Position numbers and translations under genes: made by a program. From positions 1 through 43,181 of the forward strand of contig CACZAC010000031.1 of assembly GCA_902779125.1 (NCBI GenBank): DNA of 43,181 bases, written 5' to 3'. Shown here one piece after another: positions 1-8,531 of the stretch (positions are counted from its first letter, which is position 1; every line of letters begins with the position of its first letter). The stretch is from an uncultured Bacteroidales bacterium. GTDB lineage: Bacteria > Bacteroidota > Bacteroidia > Bacteroidales > Muribaculaceae. Under the pieces are notes generated by a model. That model was given only the letters and a program-made list of their open reading frames with translations, had not been told where the DNA came from and ran no database searches.

Positions 1-189
1 GCTGTCATCGATTACTTTTTTAATGTAATCGAACTGTTCAGTATCAATTGCGGGAAATAATTCCATTCCAGCAGGGAAGCACTTACGTTCCAAAATAGCT
101 TGCATAACCATTTGGCGTTCCTCTTTCAAGTCGGCAAAAGTGGAACTGACAAATATCTGATATCGCTTTCGTTTATCCATAAGCGGCAT
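1..189 (-). CDS. DUF4062 domain protein, N-terminal part only (runs off the window)
   Basis: Read from the sequence on the minus strand and truncated by the window edge, so only the first 60 to 63 residues are visible. They contain [16 protein letters not shown] and [11 protein letters not shown], which I recognise as the start of the DUF4062 domain, a TIR/Toll-like Rossmann domain that often begins large signalling or defence-type proteins with NTPase or repeat regions. Two in-frame ATGs exist, ending at 189 and at 180. The promoter just upstream (200-231) would place transcription start only a few bases before 189, so 180 is the more likely start. The remainder of the protein, and so its real role, lies outside the window. 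Confidence 0.8.
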   Translation of the reverse strand, partial: MPLMDKRKRYQIFVSSTFADLKEERQMVMQAILERKCFPAGMELFPAIDTEQFDYIKKVIDDS

Positions 190-199
190 TTTTTTGTGG

Positions 200-231
200 C
201 AAAAGTAACGATAATGTGTCACACCAACAAA
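200..231 (-). promoter_or_regulatory. Bacteroides-type promoter of the DUF4062 gene
   Basis: On the minus strand a TTTG box (231-228) is separated by exactly 20 bp from TACTTTTG (207-200), matching the known Bacteroidota primary sigma consensus TTTG-N19-21-TANNTTTG. Transcription would start near 194-196, giving a very short leader. Confidence 0.75.
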
Positions 232-492
232 TAAATCCCCCAAAATAGGCTACCACTGGTGTCTAAGTCAAAGGAAAAGGCTGGCCTTTTTTGTTAATTT
301 GCACAGTTTGCGTGCAGTATAACGATTCAGTTTGATTATAGATACATTTTAGCATGATTTTTCCATGCATTAGCACGGATATTATTGTTGATTGCATGTT
401 AACAACACCATCTAAACTGACAACTAAGCTAAATTGTGGTTAAATTTGGTCAATTTCGGGGTTTTCTGGGGGTGCTTTTAAAAGAATATGAG
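232..492. other. Intergenic region between divergent genes, no gene seen
   Basis: No open frame of note. It holds a small terminator-like hairpin on the plus strand (AAAAGG, loop CTGG, CCTTTT then T residues, 275-292), and the 10-mer CACTGGTGTC at 254-263, which equals the outer end of the inverted repeats of the MITE at 39799-40063. It may be the decayed edge of a related element. Otherwise AT-rich sequence. Confidence 0.4.
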
Positions 493-500
493 TACCTTTG
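493..500 (+). promoter_or_regulatory. -7 box upstream of the DUF2723 gene
   Basis: TACCTTTG matches TANNTTTG. No TTTG sits 19-21 bp upstream, so only the -7 half is convincing. It lies about 66 bp before the ATG at 567, and the longest reading frame (TTG at 498) would begin inside this box, which argues for the ATG. Confidence 0.5.
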
Positions 501-566
501 CCGTTTAGTATCAAGAAAATCTCAAAAAACCAACAAAATAAAAACTATTTGACAAGAGAAAAGACG

Positions 567-3500
567 ATGAAGAAGTACAAGCTCATCAACAATGTGCTGG
601 GATGGCTCATCTTTGTGGTGGCAGCGGTGACCTATCTGCTGACCATCGAGCCTACCGCCAGCTTCTGGGACTGCCCAGAATTTATCGCCCAAGGTTTTAA
701 GACTGAAATTGGCCATCCGCCCGGCAACCCGATTTTTATTCTGGCTGCCAACTTCGCCAGCAAGTTTGCCGGCGGTAACGTGATGGCGGTTGCCAAGTGT
801 GTCAACGCGATGTCGGCCATCTTCAGTGCGCTGACCATCCTGTTGCTGTTCTGGTCCATCACCCACCTGGTGAAGAAACTGGTGGTGAAGGACGGCGAGG
901 AGGACAAGATGTCCCTGGCCCAGTACCTCGTGGTGATGGGTAGCGGCATCTGCGGCGCTCTGGCTTATACCTGGAGTGACACGTTCTGGTATAGTGCCGT
1001 TGAGGCCGAGGTGTATGCGTTCTCGTCATTCTGCACAGCGCTGGTATTCTGGCTGATTTTGAAGTGGGAAAACCGTGCTGACGAGCCTGACAGCGACCGA
1101 TGGATTGTGCTGATTGCCTATGTGTTCGGCGTGTCACTTGGCGTCCACCTGCTGAACCTGCTGTGCATCCCTGCCATCGCGCTGATTTTCTATTACCGCC
1201 AGTGTCGTGCCAAGGGCCAGAACTCGACGGCTAAGGGCTCCCTGATTACCCTGCTGATTTCGTTTGTCATCGTGGGCCTGATTCTGTACGGTCTGGAGCC
1301 TGGCTTCGTGGAGATGGGTCAGAAGTTTGACCTGTTCTTCGTCAACACGCTCGGCATGTCGTTCAACTCCGGCGTTCTGTTCTATGCCATTGTGCTGCTT
1401 GCCGTTCTGGCTTGGGCCTTGTGGGAGTTGTACAACAACAAGAGCGACCTGCGTATTAAGCTGTCTTTCGCCCTCGGTATCCTGTTGTCGGGTATGCTGT
1501 TCCTTGGCGACAGCCTGTTGATTCCCCTGGTGCTGTTCATCGGATTGTGTGTTTACCTGTTCCGCTATTGCAAGAAGGTTCCCGTTCGCGTGTTCACTAA
1601 CATCGTGTCGTGTGTAATGGTCATCTTTATCGGCTTCAGCTGCTATGCGCTGATTCTTATCCGCAGTTCGCAGAACACGCCTCTCGACGAGAACTCGCCT
1701 AACAATACCTTTGCGCTGGCCAAGTACCTGAGCCGTGAACAGTATGGCGAGACGCCGCTGCTCTATGGCCGCACGCTCTACAGCGACATCATGTACCAGC
1801 AGACGGCTCAAGGCACCATGCAGCCCGCTGTCAAGGAGGGTCCCATGCAGTATGCTCCCGAGGTAAAGACGAGCCCTGACCAGCCTGACCACTACAAGGA
1901 GTTGGGCTACAAGCAGACATACCGCTACAGCCCCGAGCAGAATATGCTCTTCCCGCGCATCCATGACGACAAGCACGAGCGCGAGTATGTCGAATGGCTT
2001 GGAATGCAAGGCACTCAGGTCCAGGCGACGACCCAACTTGATGCCAACGGTGACCCTGCCGGCACCGAGACCAAGATGAAGCCGACGATGATGGAGAACC
2101 TGCGCTTCTTTGTCGATTATCAGTTGAACTACATGTACTGGCGCTACTTCATGTGGAACTTTGCCGGTCGCCAGAATGATATTCAGGGCATGGGTGAGAT
2201 TACCCATGGCAACTGGATTTCGGGCTACTCGTTCATTGACAACCCGCGCTTGGGCGACCAGAGCCTGCTGCCCGATGATTTGGGCAAGGGCAACAAGGGC
2301 CACAATGTGTTCTACCTGTTGCCGTTGCTGATGGGTATCATCGGCCTGCTGTGGCAAGCTTACCGTGGCCGTCGTGGAATTGAGCAGTTCTGGGTGATAT
2401 TCTTCCTGTTCTTCATGACAGGTATCGCCATCGTGCTCTATCTGAACCAGACGCCGAGTCAGCCGCGTGAGCGTGACTATGCTTACGCCGGCTCGTTCTA
2501 TGCTTACAGTATCTGGATTGGTATGGGTGTTGCCGGACTGTGGAGCCTCGTGATGTGGGCCCTCAAGAAGAAAGGCAAAAAGCCCGCCAACGATGCTGAG
2601 AAAGCCGCTCTGGCCGAAGCCTCCAACCGTGGCGGTGCAGCAACTGCCGTTGCCGCCGTTGCTGCTGTCATCGGTCTGATTATCCCCTTGCAGATGGTAA
2701 GCCAGACGTGGGACGACCACGACCGCTCGGGACGCACCGCAGCCCGCGACTTCGGCCGCAACTACCTGTCCAGCGTTGCTCCCAACGGCATCATCTTCTG
2801 CAACGGTGACAATGATACCTTCCCCTTGTGGTACCTGCAGGAGGTCGAGGGTTACCGCACCGACGTGCGCGCCGTCAACCTGAGTTACCTGTCCACCGAC
2901 TGGTATATCAGCCAGATGCAGCGTGCCGCCTATGAGTCGGCTCCTGTTCCCATGCAGGCTGGCAAGGAGACCTTTGCCTATGACGACCGCCAGTTCTGCT
3001 ACTTCATGCAACCCGATGATACGCCTACCGAGGCGCTCAAGTCCCTGGCGTTCATCTATGGTCCCGAGAGCAAGAACAATCCCTACGGCATCACCGAGAT
3101 CCGTTATCCCAAGGTTTATATCCCCGTGAATGCCGACCAGGCCATCAAGGCCGGTGTCGTGCGCGAGGAGCAGCGTGACTTGGTTCAGGAGTCTATCAAT
3201 CTCGACCTGCAGCGTATGGGCAGCGGCATGACCGCAAGCCAGCTGATGTCGTTCGACATGATTGCCAGCAGCATCGCCCAGGGTTGGAACCGTCCCTGCT
3301 ATTTCGCTATGACGGTGCCCAATAGCTACTACCTGGGATTGGATCCCTACCTGCGCCTGACAGGTCTTGTCTATCAGGTGACCCCTATGATGGGAAGCAC
3401 TGACAGAGGTGACCTTTCGGTATCGACCGATGTGATGTATGACAACGTGGTGAACAAGTTCCTGTGGGGTGGTCTGGACAAGGCTAAGCCCGGAACTCTC

Positions 3501-4115
3501 TACCTTGACGAGACGGTGAGCCGCATGGTGACCACGCTGCGTAGCGCCCTGATTGACCTTGCTACGGCCCTGACCAATGAAGGTACTATGGCCAAGGAGG
3601 GCAATCTTGCCATACCCGCCGGCATGACCGCTGAGTCCTATTCTGCCGACCGCTACAAGAAAGCCTGCCACATCCTTGACCTGATGATGGAGAAGCTGCC
3701 CACCGCAGCCTGCCCGTTCACTGTGCAGATGGGTGAGCAGGTAGCAAACATCTACTACAACTTGAACAAGTTGACTGGTGATGAGAGCTGCCTGAAGAAG
3801 AGCAACACGCTGCTGGAGAGCGAAATCTTGCGCTACGGCAATTACCTGCGCTTCTACCAAACGCTCGATGCGTCACAGTATGAGCGCCTGAGCACCTATG
3901 ACAAGTTCATCGACCGTCAGTACATGCTTTATCTGCTCCAAGACTACTTCAAGCAGTGTGGCGAGGAGAAGTACAAGCAGATTATGGACAAATTGGCTGC
4001 CGCCGGTGTTAACATGCAGCGCCTGCAGTCATATCAGCAGTCCTATGACGAAGCCATGATGCAGCAGCAAGCTCAAGAGGAGCCTGCCGAGGCCATGGGT
4101 GGAGAAGAGGAATAA
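567..4115 (+). CDS. DUF2723 membrane glycosyltransferase (GT117-type)
   Basis: The product has 1182 residues when started at ATG 567. The frame stays open back to TTG 498, but that codon is inside the predicted -7 box. The N-terminal half has many hydrophobic segments, and near residue 33 the motif FWDCPEFI followed by GHPPGNP identifies the DUF2723 family. Family members are integral membrane proteins related to protein O-mannosyltransferases and are assigned to a GT-C type glycosyltransferase family in Bacteroidota. The soluble C-terminal third is probably periplasmic and ends in a Gln/Glu-rich tail. It probably moves a sugar from a lipid carrier onto an exported acceptor; the acceptor is not visible from the context. 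A polysaccharide deacetylase gene follows 34 bp downstream, which fits an envelope function. A 908-residue antisense frame over this gene is a shadow. Confidence 0.85.
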   Translation: MKKYKLINNVLGWLIFVVAAVTYLLTIEPTASFWDCPEFIAQGFKTEIGHPPGNPIFILAANFASKFAGGNVMAVAKCVNAMSAIFSALTILLLFWSITHLVKKLVVKDGEEDKMSLAQYLVVMGSGICGALAYTWSDTFWYSAVEAEVYAFSSFCTALVFWLILKWENRADEPDSDRWIVLIAYVFGVSLGVHLLNLLCIPAIALIFYYRQCRAKGQNSTAKGSLITLLISFVIVGLILYGLEPGFVEMGQKFDLFFVNTLGMSFNSGVLFYAIVLLAVLAWALWELYNNKSDLRIKLSFALGILLSGMLFLGDSLLIPLVLFIGLCVYLFRYCKKVPVRVFTNIVSCVMVIFIGFSCYALILIRSSQNTPLDENSPNNTFALAKYLSREQYGETPLLYGRTLYSDIMYQQTAQGTMQPAVKEGPMQYAPEVKTSPDQPDHYKELGYKQTYRYSPEQNMLFPRIHDDKHEREYVEWLGMQGTQVQATTQLDANGDPAGTETKMKPTMMENLRFFVDYQLNYMYWRYFMWNFAGRQNDIQGMGEITHGNWISGYSFIDNPRLGDQSLLPDDLGKGNKGHNVFYLLPLLMGIIGLLWQAYRGRRGIEQFWVIFFLFFMTGIAIVLYLNQTPSQPRERDYAYAGSFYAYSIWIGMGVAGLWSLVMWALKKKGKKPANDAEKAALAEASNRGGAATAVAAVAAVIGLIIPLQMVSQTWDDHDRSGRTAARDFGRNYLSSVAPNGIIFCNGDNDTFPLWYLQEVEGYRTDVRAVNLSYLSTDWYISQMQRAAYESAPVPMQAGKETFAYDDRQFCYFMQPDDTPTEALKSLAFIYGPESKNNPYGITEIRYPKVYIPVNADQAIKAGVVREEQRDLVQESINLDLQRMGSGMTASQLMSFDMIASSIAQGWNRPCYFAMTVPNSYYLGLDPYLRLTGLVYQVTPMMGSTDRGDLSVSTDVMYDNVVNKFLWGGLDKAKPGTLYLDETVSRMVTTLRSALIDLATALTNEGTMAKEGNLAIPAGMTAESYSADRYKKACHILDLMMEKLPTAACPFTVQMGEQVANIYYNLNKLTGDESCLKKSNTLLESEILRYGNYLRFYQTLDASQYERLSTYDKFIDRQYMLYLLQDYFKQCGEEKYKQIMDKLAAAGVNMQRLQSYQQSYDEAMMQQQAQEEPAEAMGGEEE

Positions 4116-4149
4116 AACGGGTTCAACTGTGTGATACAACTTCATTGCG

Positions 4150-4767
4150 GTGTTAGTTGAACGTCCACCTCTGTTGTACAGAATGTTATTTCCCGAGACC
4201 GTGTGGCGCATCCACAAGCGCGACCACACGGTCTATTTGACCTTTGACGACGGTCCTATCCCCGAGGTCACCCCGTGGGTGCTCGACACGCTCGACCGCT
4301 ATGGTATCAAGGCCACCTTCTTTATGGTGGGCGAGAACGTGGAGCGGCATCCCGAGCTGTTGGAAGAGGTGCGTCGCCGTGGGCACACCGTGGGCAACCA
4401 CACGATGAGCCACCTGCAGGGCGCTCATGTGGGCACCAAGCACTACCTGCACAACGTCTTCCGTGCCAACGAGCTGATAGGCAGCACACTGTTCCGTCCG
4501 CCGCACGGCCTGCTCCGTTGGGGACAGTCCAAGGTGTTGCGGTCTCGCTTTGCCATCATCATGTATGACCTGGTGACGCGTGACTACAGCCGCAAACTCA
4601 CCGGCGAGCAGGTGCTGGCCAACGTCAAGCGCTATGCCCGCAACGGCTCGATTATCGTCTTCCATGACTCGCTCAAGGCCGAGAAAAACATGAAATATGC
4701 CCTGCCACGCGCCATCGAGTGGCTGCAAAGTAAAGGCTATAAATTCGATGCCATACCCGAACTATGA
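4150..4767 (+). CDS. Polysaccharide deacetylase family protein (NodB domain)
   Basis: This 205-residue protein starts with GTG at 4150; no upstream start is better, and its first residues (LVERPPLLYR) look like those of family members. The NodB catalytic motifs are complete: TFDDGP with the metal/base aspartates at 33-34, NHTMSH with the metal histidines at 84 and 88, RPPHG, and VFHDS near the end. The family removes N- or O-acetyl groups from peptidoglycan, chitin-like or other surface polysaccharides in a metal-dependent way. There is no signal peptide, so it may act in the cytoplasm or be released by another route. It overlaps the downstream queG start by 20 bp, which suggests cotranscription. 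Confidence 0.85.
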   Translation: MLVERPPLLYRMLFPETVWRIHKRDHTVYLTFDDGPIPEVTPWVLDTLDRYGIKATFFMVGENVERHPELLEEVRRRGHTVGNHTMSHLQGAHVGTKHYLHNVFRANELIGSTLFRPPHGLLRWGQSKVLRSRFAIIMYDLVTRDYSRKLTGEQVLANVKRYARNGSIIVFHDSLKAEKNMKYALPRAIEWLQSKGYKFDAIPEL

Positions 4768-5683
4768 TATTGCATCACTGATTAAATCCCAGGCCGCAAG
4801 CCTGGGATTTGACGCATGTGGCTTTGCTGCCGTTGAGCCCGTCGATGACGAAGCGGTGGCACGCTACGACCGATGGTTAGAACAGGGGCACAACGGATGT
4901 ATGCAGTGGGCGGCAGGTCACCGCGACCTGCGTCGTGACCCCTCGATGCTGCTGGATGGAGCGCGCACGGTCATATCCCTTGCTCTGAACTACTATCCTG
5001 CCCGTTTCCAGCCGCCAGGGACGTTGCGGGTCGCTTACTATGCCTATGGGCGCGACTATCACGAGGTCTTGCGTGAGAAATTGACCGAATTGTCCCATTT
5101 CATCGAACAAATCACCCATTGTGCCACTCGCCCGTGTGTCGATTCGGCACCCATCCGCGAGCGTTATTGGGCACAGCGGGCAGGGCTCGGTTTCGTGGGT
5201 CGCAACAACTGTCTCATACTGCCTGGCAAGGGCTCGTTCTTTTTCTTGGGCGAAATCGTCACTACGGCTCAACTGGCTCCCGACAAGCCATGCACCGGGA
5301 CCTGTGGCGACTGTGGCAAGTGCGTCGCGGCATGCCCAGCGGGCGCCCTGAGTGAACAGGGAGCCGTCGATGCCTCGCGCTGCCTGTCCTGCCTGCTCAT
5401 CGAGAACCATGCCGATGAATTGGCCGCTTGGGTGGGCGAGGTGATTGGCGATAGGGTGGTGGGCTGTGACGAGTGCCAGTTGTGCTGCCCCCATAATTCC
5501 CATGCTGTGGCGACCACAGTCGAGGATTTCGCTCCTACCGAGGCGGTGATGACGCTCACCCGAGAGCGCATCGAGGCAATGACCGCAGGCGAATTCAAGC
5601 GCACCTTCGCCCACAGCGCCATTTCCCGTCTGCGCTACAAGACCTTGCGCCGCAATGCTGCCCTTATCACCGATGTGGATTGA
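4748..5683 (+). CDS. queG: Epoxyqueuosine reductase QueG
   Basis: A 311-residue cytoplasmic B12- and iron-sulfur-dependent enzyme that reduces epoxyqueuosine to queuosine in the wobble position of tRNAs with GUN anticodons. The start used is ATG 4748, inside the end of the deacetylase gene; the frame extends to 4697 but those extra residues do not resemble the family. It carries CVDSAPIRER with the likely catalytic aspartate, the cluster motif CGDCGKCVAACP, CLSCL, and a second set CDECQLCCP, giving two 4Fe-4S sites. Length and motif order are normal for QueG. The 20-bp overlap with the previous gene points to translational coupling, although the functions are unrelated. It is one of two B12 users in the window; the other is KamDE. 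Confidence 0.95.
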   Translation: MPYPNYDIASLIKSQAASLGFDACGFAAVEPVDDEAVARYDRWLEQGHNGCMQWAAGHRDLRRDPSMLLDGARTVISLALNYYPARFQPPGTLRVAYYAYGRDYHEVLREKLTELSHFIEQITHCATRPCVDSAPIRERYWAQRAGLGFVGRNNCLILPGKGSFFFLGEIVTTAQLAPDKPCTGTCGDCGKCVAACPAGALSEQGAVDASRCLSCLLIENHADELAAWVGEVIGDRVVGCDECQLCCPHNSHAVATTVEDFAPTEAVMTLTRERIEAMTAGEFKRTFAHSAISRLRYKTLRRNAALITDVD

Positions 5684-5730
5684 ATCGAGCCAAAAATCAG
5701 CAGATGGAATGTGTTTTTAGTTTTTTATTG

Positions 5731-5738
5731 TAAATTTG
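5731..5738 (+). promoter_or_regulatory. -7 box before the lipoprotein gene
   Basis: TAAATTTG fits TANNTTTG and lies 23 bp before the ATG at 5762. No good TTTG is seen at the expected distance upstream, so this is a partial match. Confidence 0.45.
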
Positions 5739-5761
5739 CAAGCAAGATAAAACATAAAATC

Positions 5762-6676
5762 ATGAATAATAAACTTTATTGGAGTGCATTATTGCTGTGC
5801 TTGCTGGGCACTTTCTTATCATGTAGAGGAGAAAAAGAGAATAAGGTAGCAGCCAACACTCAAGAGGCTACGACTGCTGATGCTTTTGAGCCAGATATGA
5901 GGTTTGCCTCGATTGACTCTTTGGTCGACTACATGATGGAAGAATTCTCGTCCAAAACGGTCGACGAGTTTGTCAACCGTTATAAGCAACAGGCTGTTGC
6001 CGTAAAATCCTACGGGCTTTTGAACCATAAGGGAGAGGACGCTGACCATTGGGACGAAGTCGTGTTCCGTGATTTGCAGGCGTTGGCCGACAGCCTGTCG
6101 GGTGGCAGCACGTTCGATATGGTGATGAGCTGTCGCATCGAGCGCGGTATGTCCCATTATCTCATTGCCAAGGACTATTGTGAAAAATACAGCAGAAATC
6201 CGCTCTATCAGGCCGAGATGCGCGACTGGCTTGCGCTGGAGGATGAGTTGGGAAGCTTTTATGTCAATTTGGCTTATCTGGCCAATTGGGGCGGCACGAT
6301 TGCCCATGTCACCTCTAGCGGCTCGCTCGCTTATATGGCCGAAGAGCGCCAGAAGGATTACTGCCAGCTCAAGAAGGACGGCCATTTTGCCAACAGTGAG
6401 TCATTGACTATAGCCGAAGCCCGCGCTGACTTCATCCAGGAACTCGCCGATGCCAAAAGCCTGGATAGTGCCATGGACGAGGAAATGTATGATGGCGAAG
6501 GCTACCGTGAGACGCTCAAGGAGATGTGTGAGCATGCCGATAGAGTGACTGTCCTGCTCGACAAGTGGCTTGCATCGCGTGCCCAATTGTGTAAGGCCGA
6601 AGGCGTCCCCGACAACCACACCGCTCACCTCATCGCTGTGCTGGGTACTCGCATCATGGAACTCATTGAGGGATAA
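5762..6676 (+). CDS. Predicted lipoprotein of unknown function
   Basis: A 304-residue protein starting at ATG 5762. The frame is open upstream to 5711, but the signal sequence begins here: a positively charged start, a hydrophobic stretch, and the lipobox LGTFLSC, so it should be cleaved and lipidated. The mature part is rich in acidic residues and predicted helices, with no motif I recognise. It is 31 bp upstream of cstA and in the same direction, so the two may share a transcript. No function can be assigned. Confidence 0.75.
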   Translation: MNNKLYWSALLLCLLGTFLSCRGEKENKVAANTQEATTADAFEPDMRFASIDSLVDYMMEEFSSKTVDEFVNRYKQQAVAVKSYGLLNHKGEDADHWDEVVFRDLQALADSLSGGSTFDMVMSCRIERGMSHYLIAKDYCEKYSRNPLYQAEMRDWLALEDELGSFYVNLAYLANWGGTIAHVTSSGSLAYMAEERQKDYCQLKKDGHFANSESLTIAEARADFIQELADAKSLDSAMDEEMYDGEGYRETLKEMCEHADRVTVLLDKWLASRAQLCKAEGVPDNHTAHLIAVLGTRIMELIEG

Positions 6677-6707
6677 AACAGAAAAACAACGACATTAAGA
6701 ATAGACT

Positions 6708-8246
6708 ATGATTTCATTTATTATCAGCCTTATTGCCCTTGTGCTGGGCTACTTCATTTACGGTGCCATCGTGGAGCGCGTGATGCGTCCCGATGACCGT
6801 CAGACCCCCGCTGTTCGTCTCGCTGACGGTGTGGACTTTGTGGCGCTGCCCACATGGAAGGTGTTCATGATTCAGTTCCTGAACATTGCGGGAACGGGCC
6901 CGATTTTCGGTGCCATTATGGGCATGAGGTTCGGCCCTGCGTCCTATCTGTGGATTGTGCTGGGCTGCATCTTTGCCGGAGCGGTGCACGACTTCATGAG
7001 TGGTATGTTGTCGCTTCGTCATGATGGAGCCAACCTGCCGACGCTCATCGGCAAGTACTTGGGTAACGGTACGCGCGTAGTGATGCTGGTGTTCACTGTG
7101 TTCCTGCTGATGATGGTAGGCGCTGTGTTCGTCTATAGCCCAGCGCTCATCCTCAAGGATATGTGGGGAGGTAATGACACTACCATCTGGTGGATTATAG
7201 CCATTTTTGCCTACTATGTGATTGCCACACTGCTGCCCATCGACAAAATCATCGGCAGGGTCTATCCGCTGTTTGCCATTGCATTGCTGGTGATGGCTGC
7301 AGGATTGCTCGTGGGACTGTTTGTGAAGATGCCTCACCTGCCCGAGTTGTGGAACATGGGTGACATGGCACAATGGACGGGCTCTCAGGTCGTGGACGGT
7401 AAGGACACCCTGGGTGTGGCTGGTTATCTGCAGAAGAATCCCTGGTTCCCGTGCCTGTTCATCACGATAGCCTGTGGTGCCATCAGCGGTTTCCATGCTA
7501 CGCAGAGCCCCTTGATGGCGCGTTGCCTGAAGAGCGAGCGTCTGGCCAGGCCGGTGTTCTACGGCGCCATGATTACCGAGGGTATTGTGGCACTCATCTG
7601 GGCCACTGTCTCGTCCTACTTCTTCTACTATGGCGGTTGGAAAGAGGTCGTTAGCCCCGAGGCCGTGAACGAATTTATGGCTCAGGTACATTTGCCCAAC
7701 GGCGAGAACTTGATTCAGTATTTTGATGCGCCCCAGCTGGTGAATTGGGTGTGCAGTAGCTGGCTAGGCATTTTTGGCGGCACGCTGGCTGTGCTGGGTG
7801 TGGTGGCAGCCCCCATCACGAGCGGTGATACAGCCTTCCGCAGCGCGCGCCTTATCATTGCCGAGGCACTGCATTTTGAGCAGAAGAGCATGGTGCGTCG
7901 CCTGATGATCAGTGTACCCCTGTTCGTTGCCTCGTTGCTGCTGCTTATCTGGCAAATGGAGAACCGTGATGGCTTCAATGTGCTGTGGCAATACTTCGGC
8001 TGGTCCAACCAGGCCTTGTCGGTGTTCACCCTGTGGATGATTACTGTCTATCTGGCCCGCAATCACAAGGCGTATATCATCACGCTGATTCCCGCCATCT
8101 TCATGACTGTGGTGTGCACTTCCTTCTTAATTGCATCACCCGAGGCATTAGGTCGCGGGGAACTCACTCCGTGGGTGGCGCTGGCGGTTATCGTCATTGC
8201 CGTCATCTGGTTTGCCTTGTGGCTCAAGAAGATGCACCAAAAGTAA
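6708..8246 (+). CDS. cstA: CstA-family carbon starvation transporter
   Basis: A 512-residue integral membrane protein with hydrophobic segments throughout. The N-terminal region VDFVALPTWKVFMIQF followed by NIAGTGPIFGAIMG is typical of the CstA family, whose studied members import peptides or pyruvate during carbon limitation. At 512 residues it belongs to the shorter forms; the E. coli protein is about 700. The C-terminal part still carries the late membrane segments (ITSGDTAFRSARL region and after). The start ATG 6708 directly precedes the first membrane helix. A large perfect hairpin follows the stop codon, so transcription may end there. Confidence 0.9.
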   Translation: MISFIISLIALVLGYFIYGAIVERVMRPDDRQTPAVRLADGVDFVALPTWKVFMIQFLNIAGTGPIFGAIMGMRFGPASYLWIVLGCIFAGAVHDFMSGMLSLRHDGANLPTLIGKYLGNGTRVVMLVFTVFLLMMVGAVFVYSPALILKDMWGGNDTTIWWIIAIFAYYVIATLLPIDKIIGRVYPLFAIALLVMAAGLLVGLFVKMPHLPELWNMGDMAQWTGSQVVDGKDTLGVAGYLQKNPWFPCLFITIACGAISGFHATQSPLMARCLKSERLARPVFYGAMITEGIVALIWATVSSYFFYYGGWKEVVSPEAVNEFMAQVHLPNGENLIQYFDAPQLVNWVCSSWLGIFGGTLAVLGVVAAPITSGDTAFRSARLIIAEALHFEQKSMVRRLMISVPLFVASLLLLIWQMENRDGFNVLWQYFGWSNQALSVFTLWMITVYLARNHKAYIITLIPAIFMTVVCTSFLIASPEALGRGELTPWVALAVIVIAVIWFALWLKKMHQK

Positions 8247-8271
8247 GGAATCATTTAGTTACGGTTTTAGG

Positions 8272-8307
8272 TAAGGTCATTTCCAGATATATCTGGGAAT
8301 GACCTTA
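8272..8307 (+). terminator. 36-bp palindrome after cstA, likely transcript end or RNA hairpin
   Basis: The two 18-nt halves (8272-8289 and 8290-8307) pair along their whole length with a single G-U pair, so essentially no loop is left in DNA. It begins 25 bp after the cstA stop. There is no strong T run after it, so classical intrinsic termination is uncertain; it could also stabilise the 3' end of the mRNA or bind a dimeric protein. Confidence 0.45.
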
Positions 8308-8421
8308 TTAGTATTCCTAGATGAATGTTGGCCATTTACTGGAAACCGTGAAAATTATCGAAAATACGTCAAAGTATATTAAAATTTGTAAATTTTTAAG
8401 GATAATGTGGTAGCATGGCAT

Positions 8422-8429
8422 TATCTTTG
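8422..8429 (+). promoter_or_regulatory. -7 box upstream of the 1019-residue protein gene
   Basis: TATCTTTG matches TANNTTTG and would give a leader of about 100 nt. The -33 position has only T-rich sequence, not a clear TTTG. Confidence 0.5.
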
Positions 8430-8531
8430 CTACATCAATCTTTTGCAATTCTCTAAAGATTTGCTGATTATGTTTGTATTCGTATTAGATATTTACTCTA
8501 CTTGCTAATGCTTGTTTAATAGTTTTAAAAG

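Noticed and set aside
498-566. Upstream TTG start for the DUF2723 gene
   Set aside because: The codon lies within the TACCTTTG promoter box and the added residues are Lys/Asn-rich without family likeness.
1134-3860. 908-residue reading frame antisense to the DUF2723 gene
   Set aside because: It lies wholly opposite a well-recognised membrane glycosyltransferase gene, is low-complexity in composition (His, Gln, Val, Leu-rich) and has no motif; it is a codon-bias shadow.
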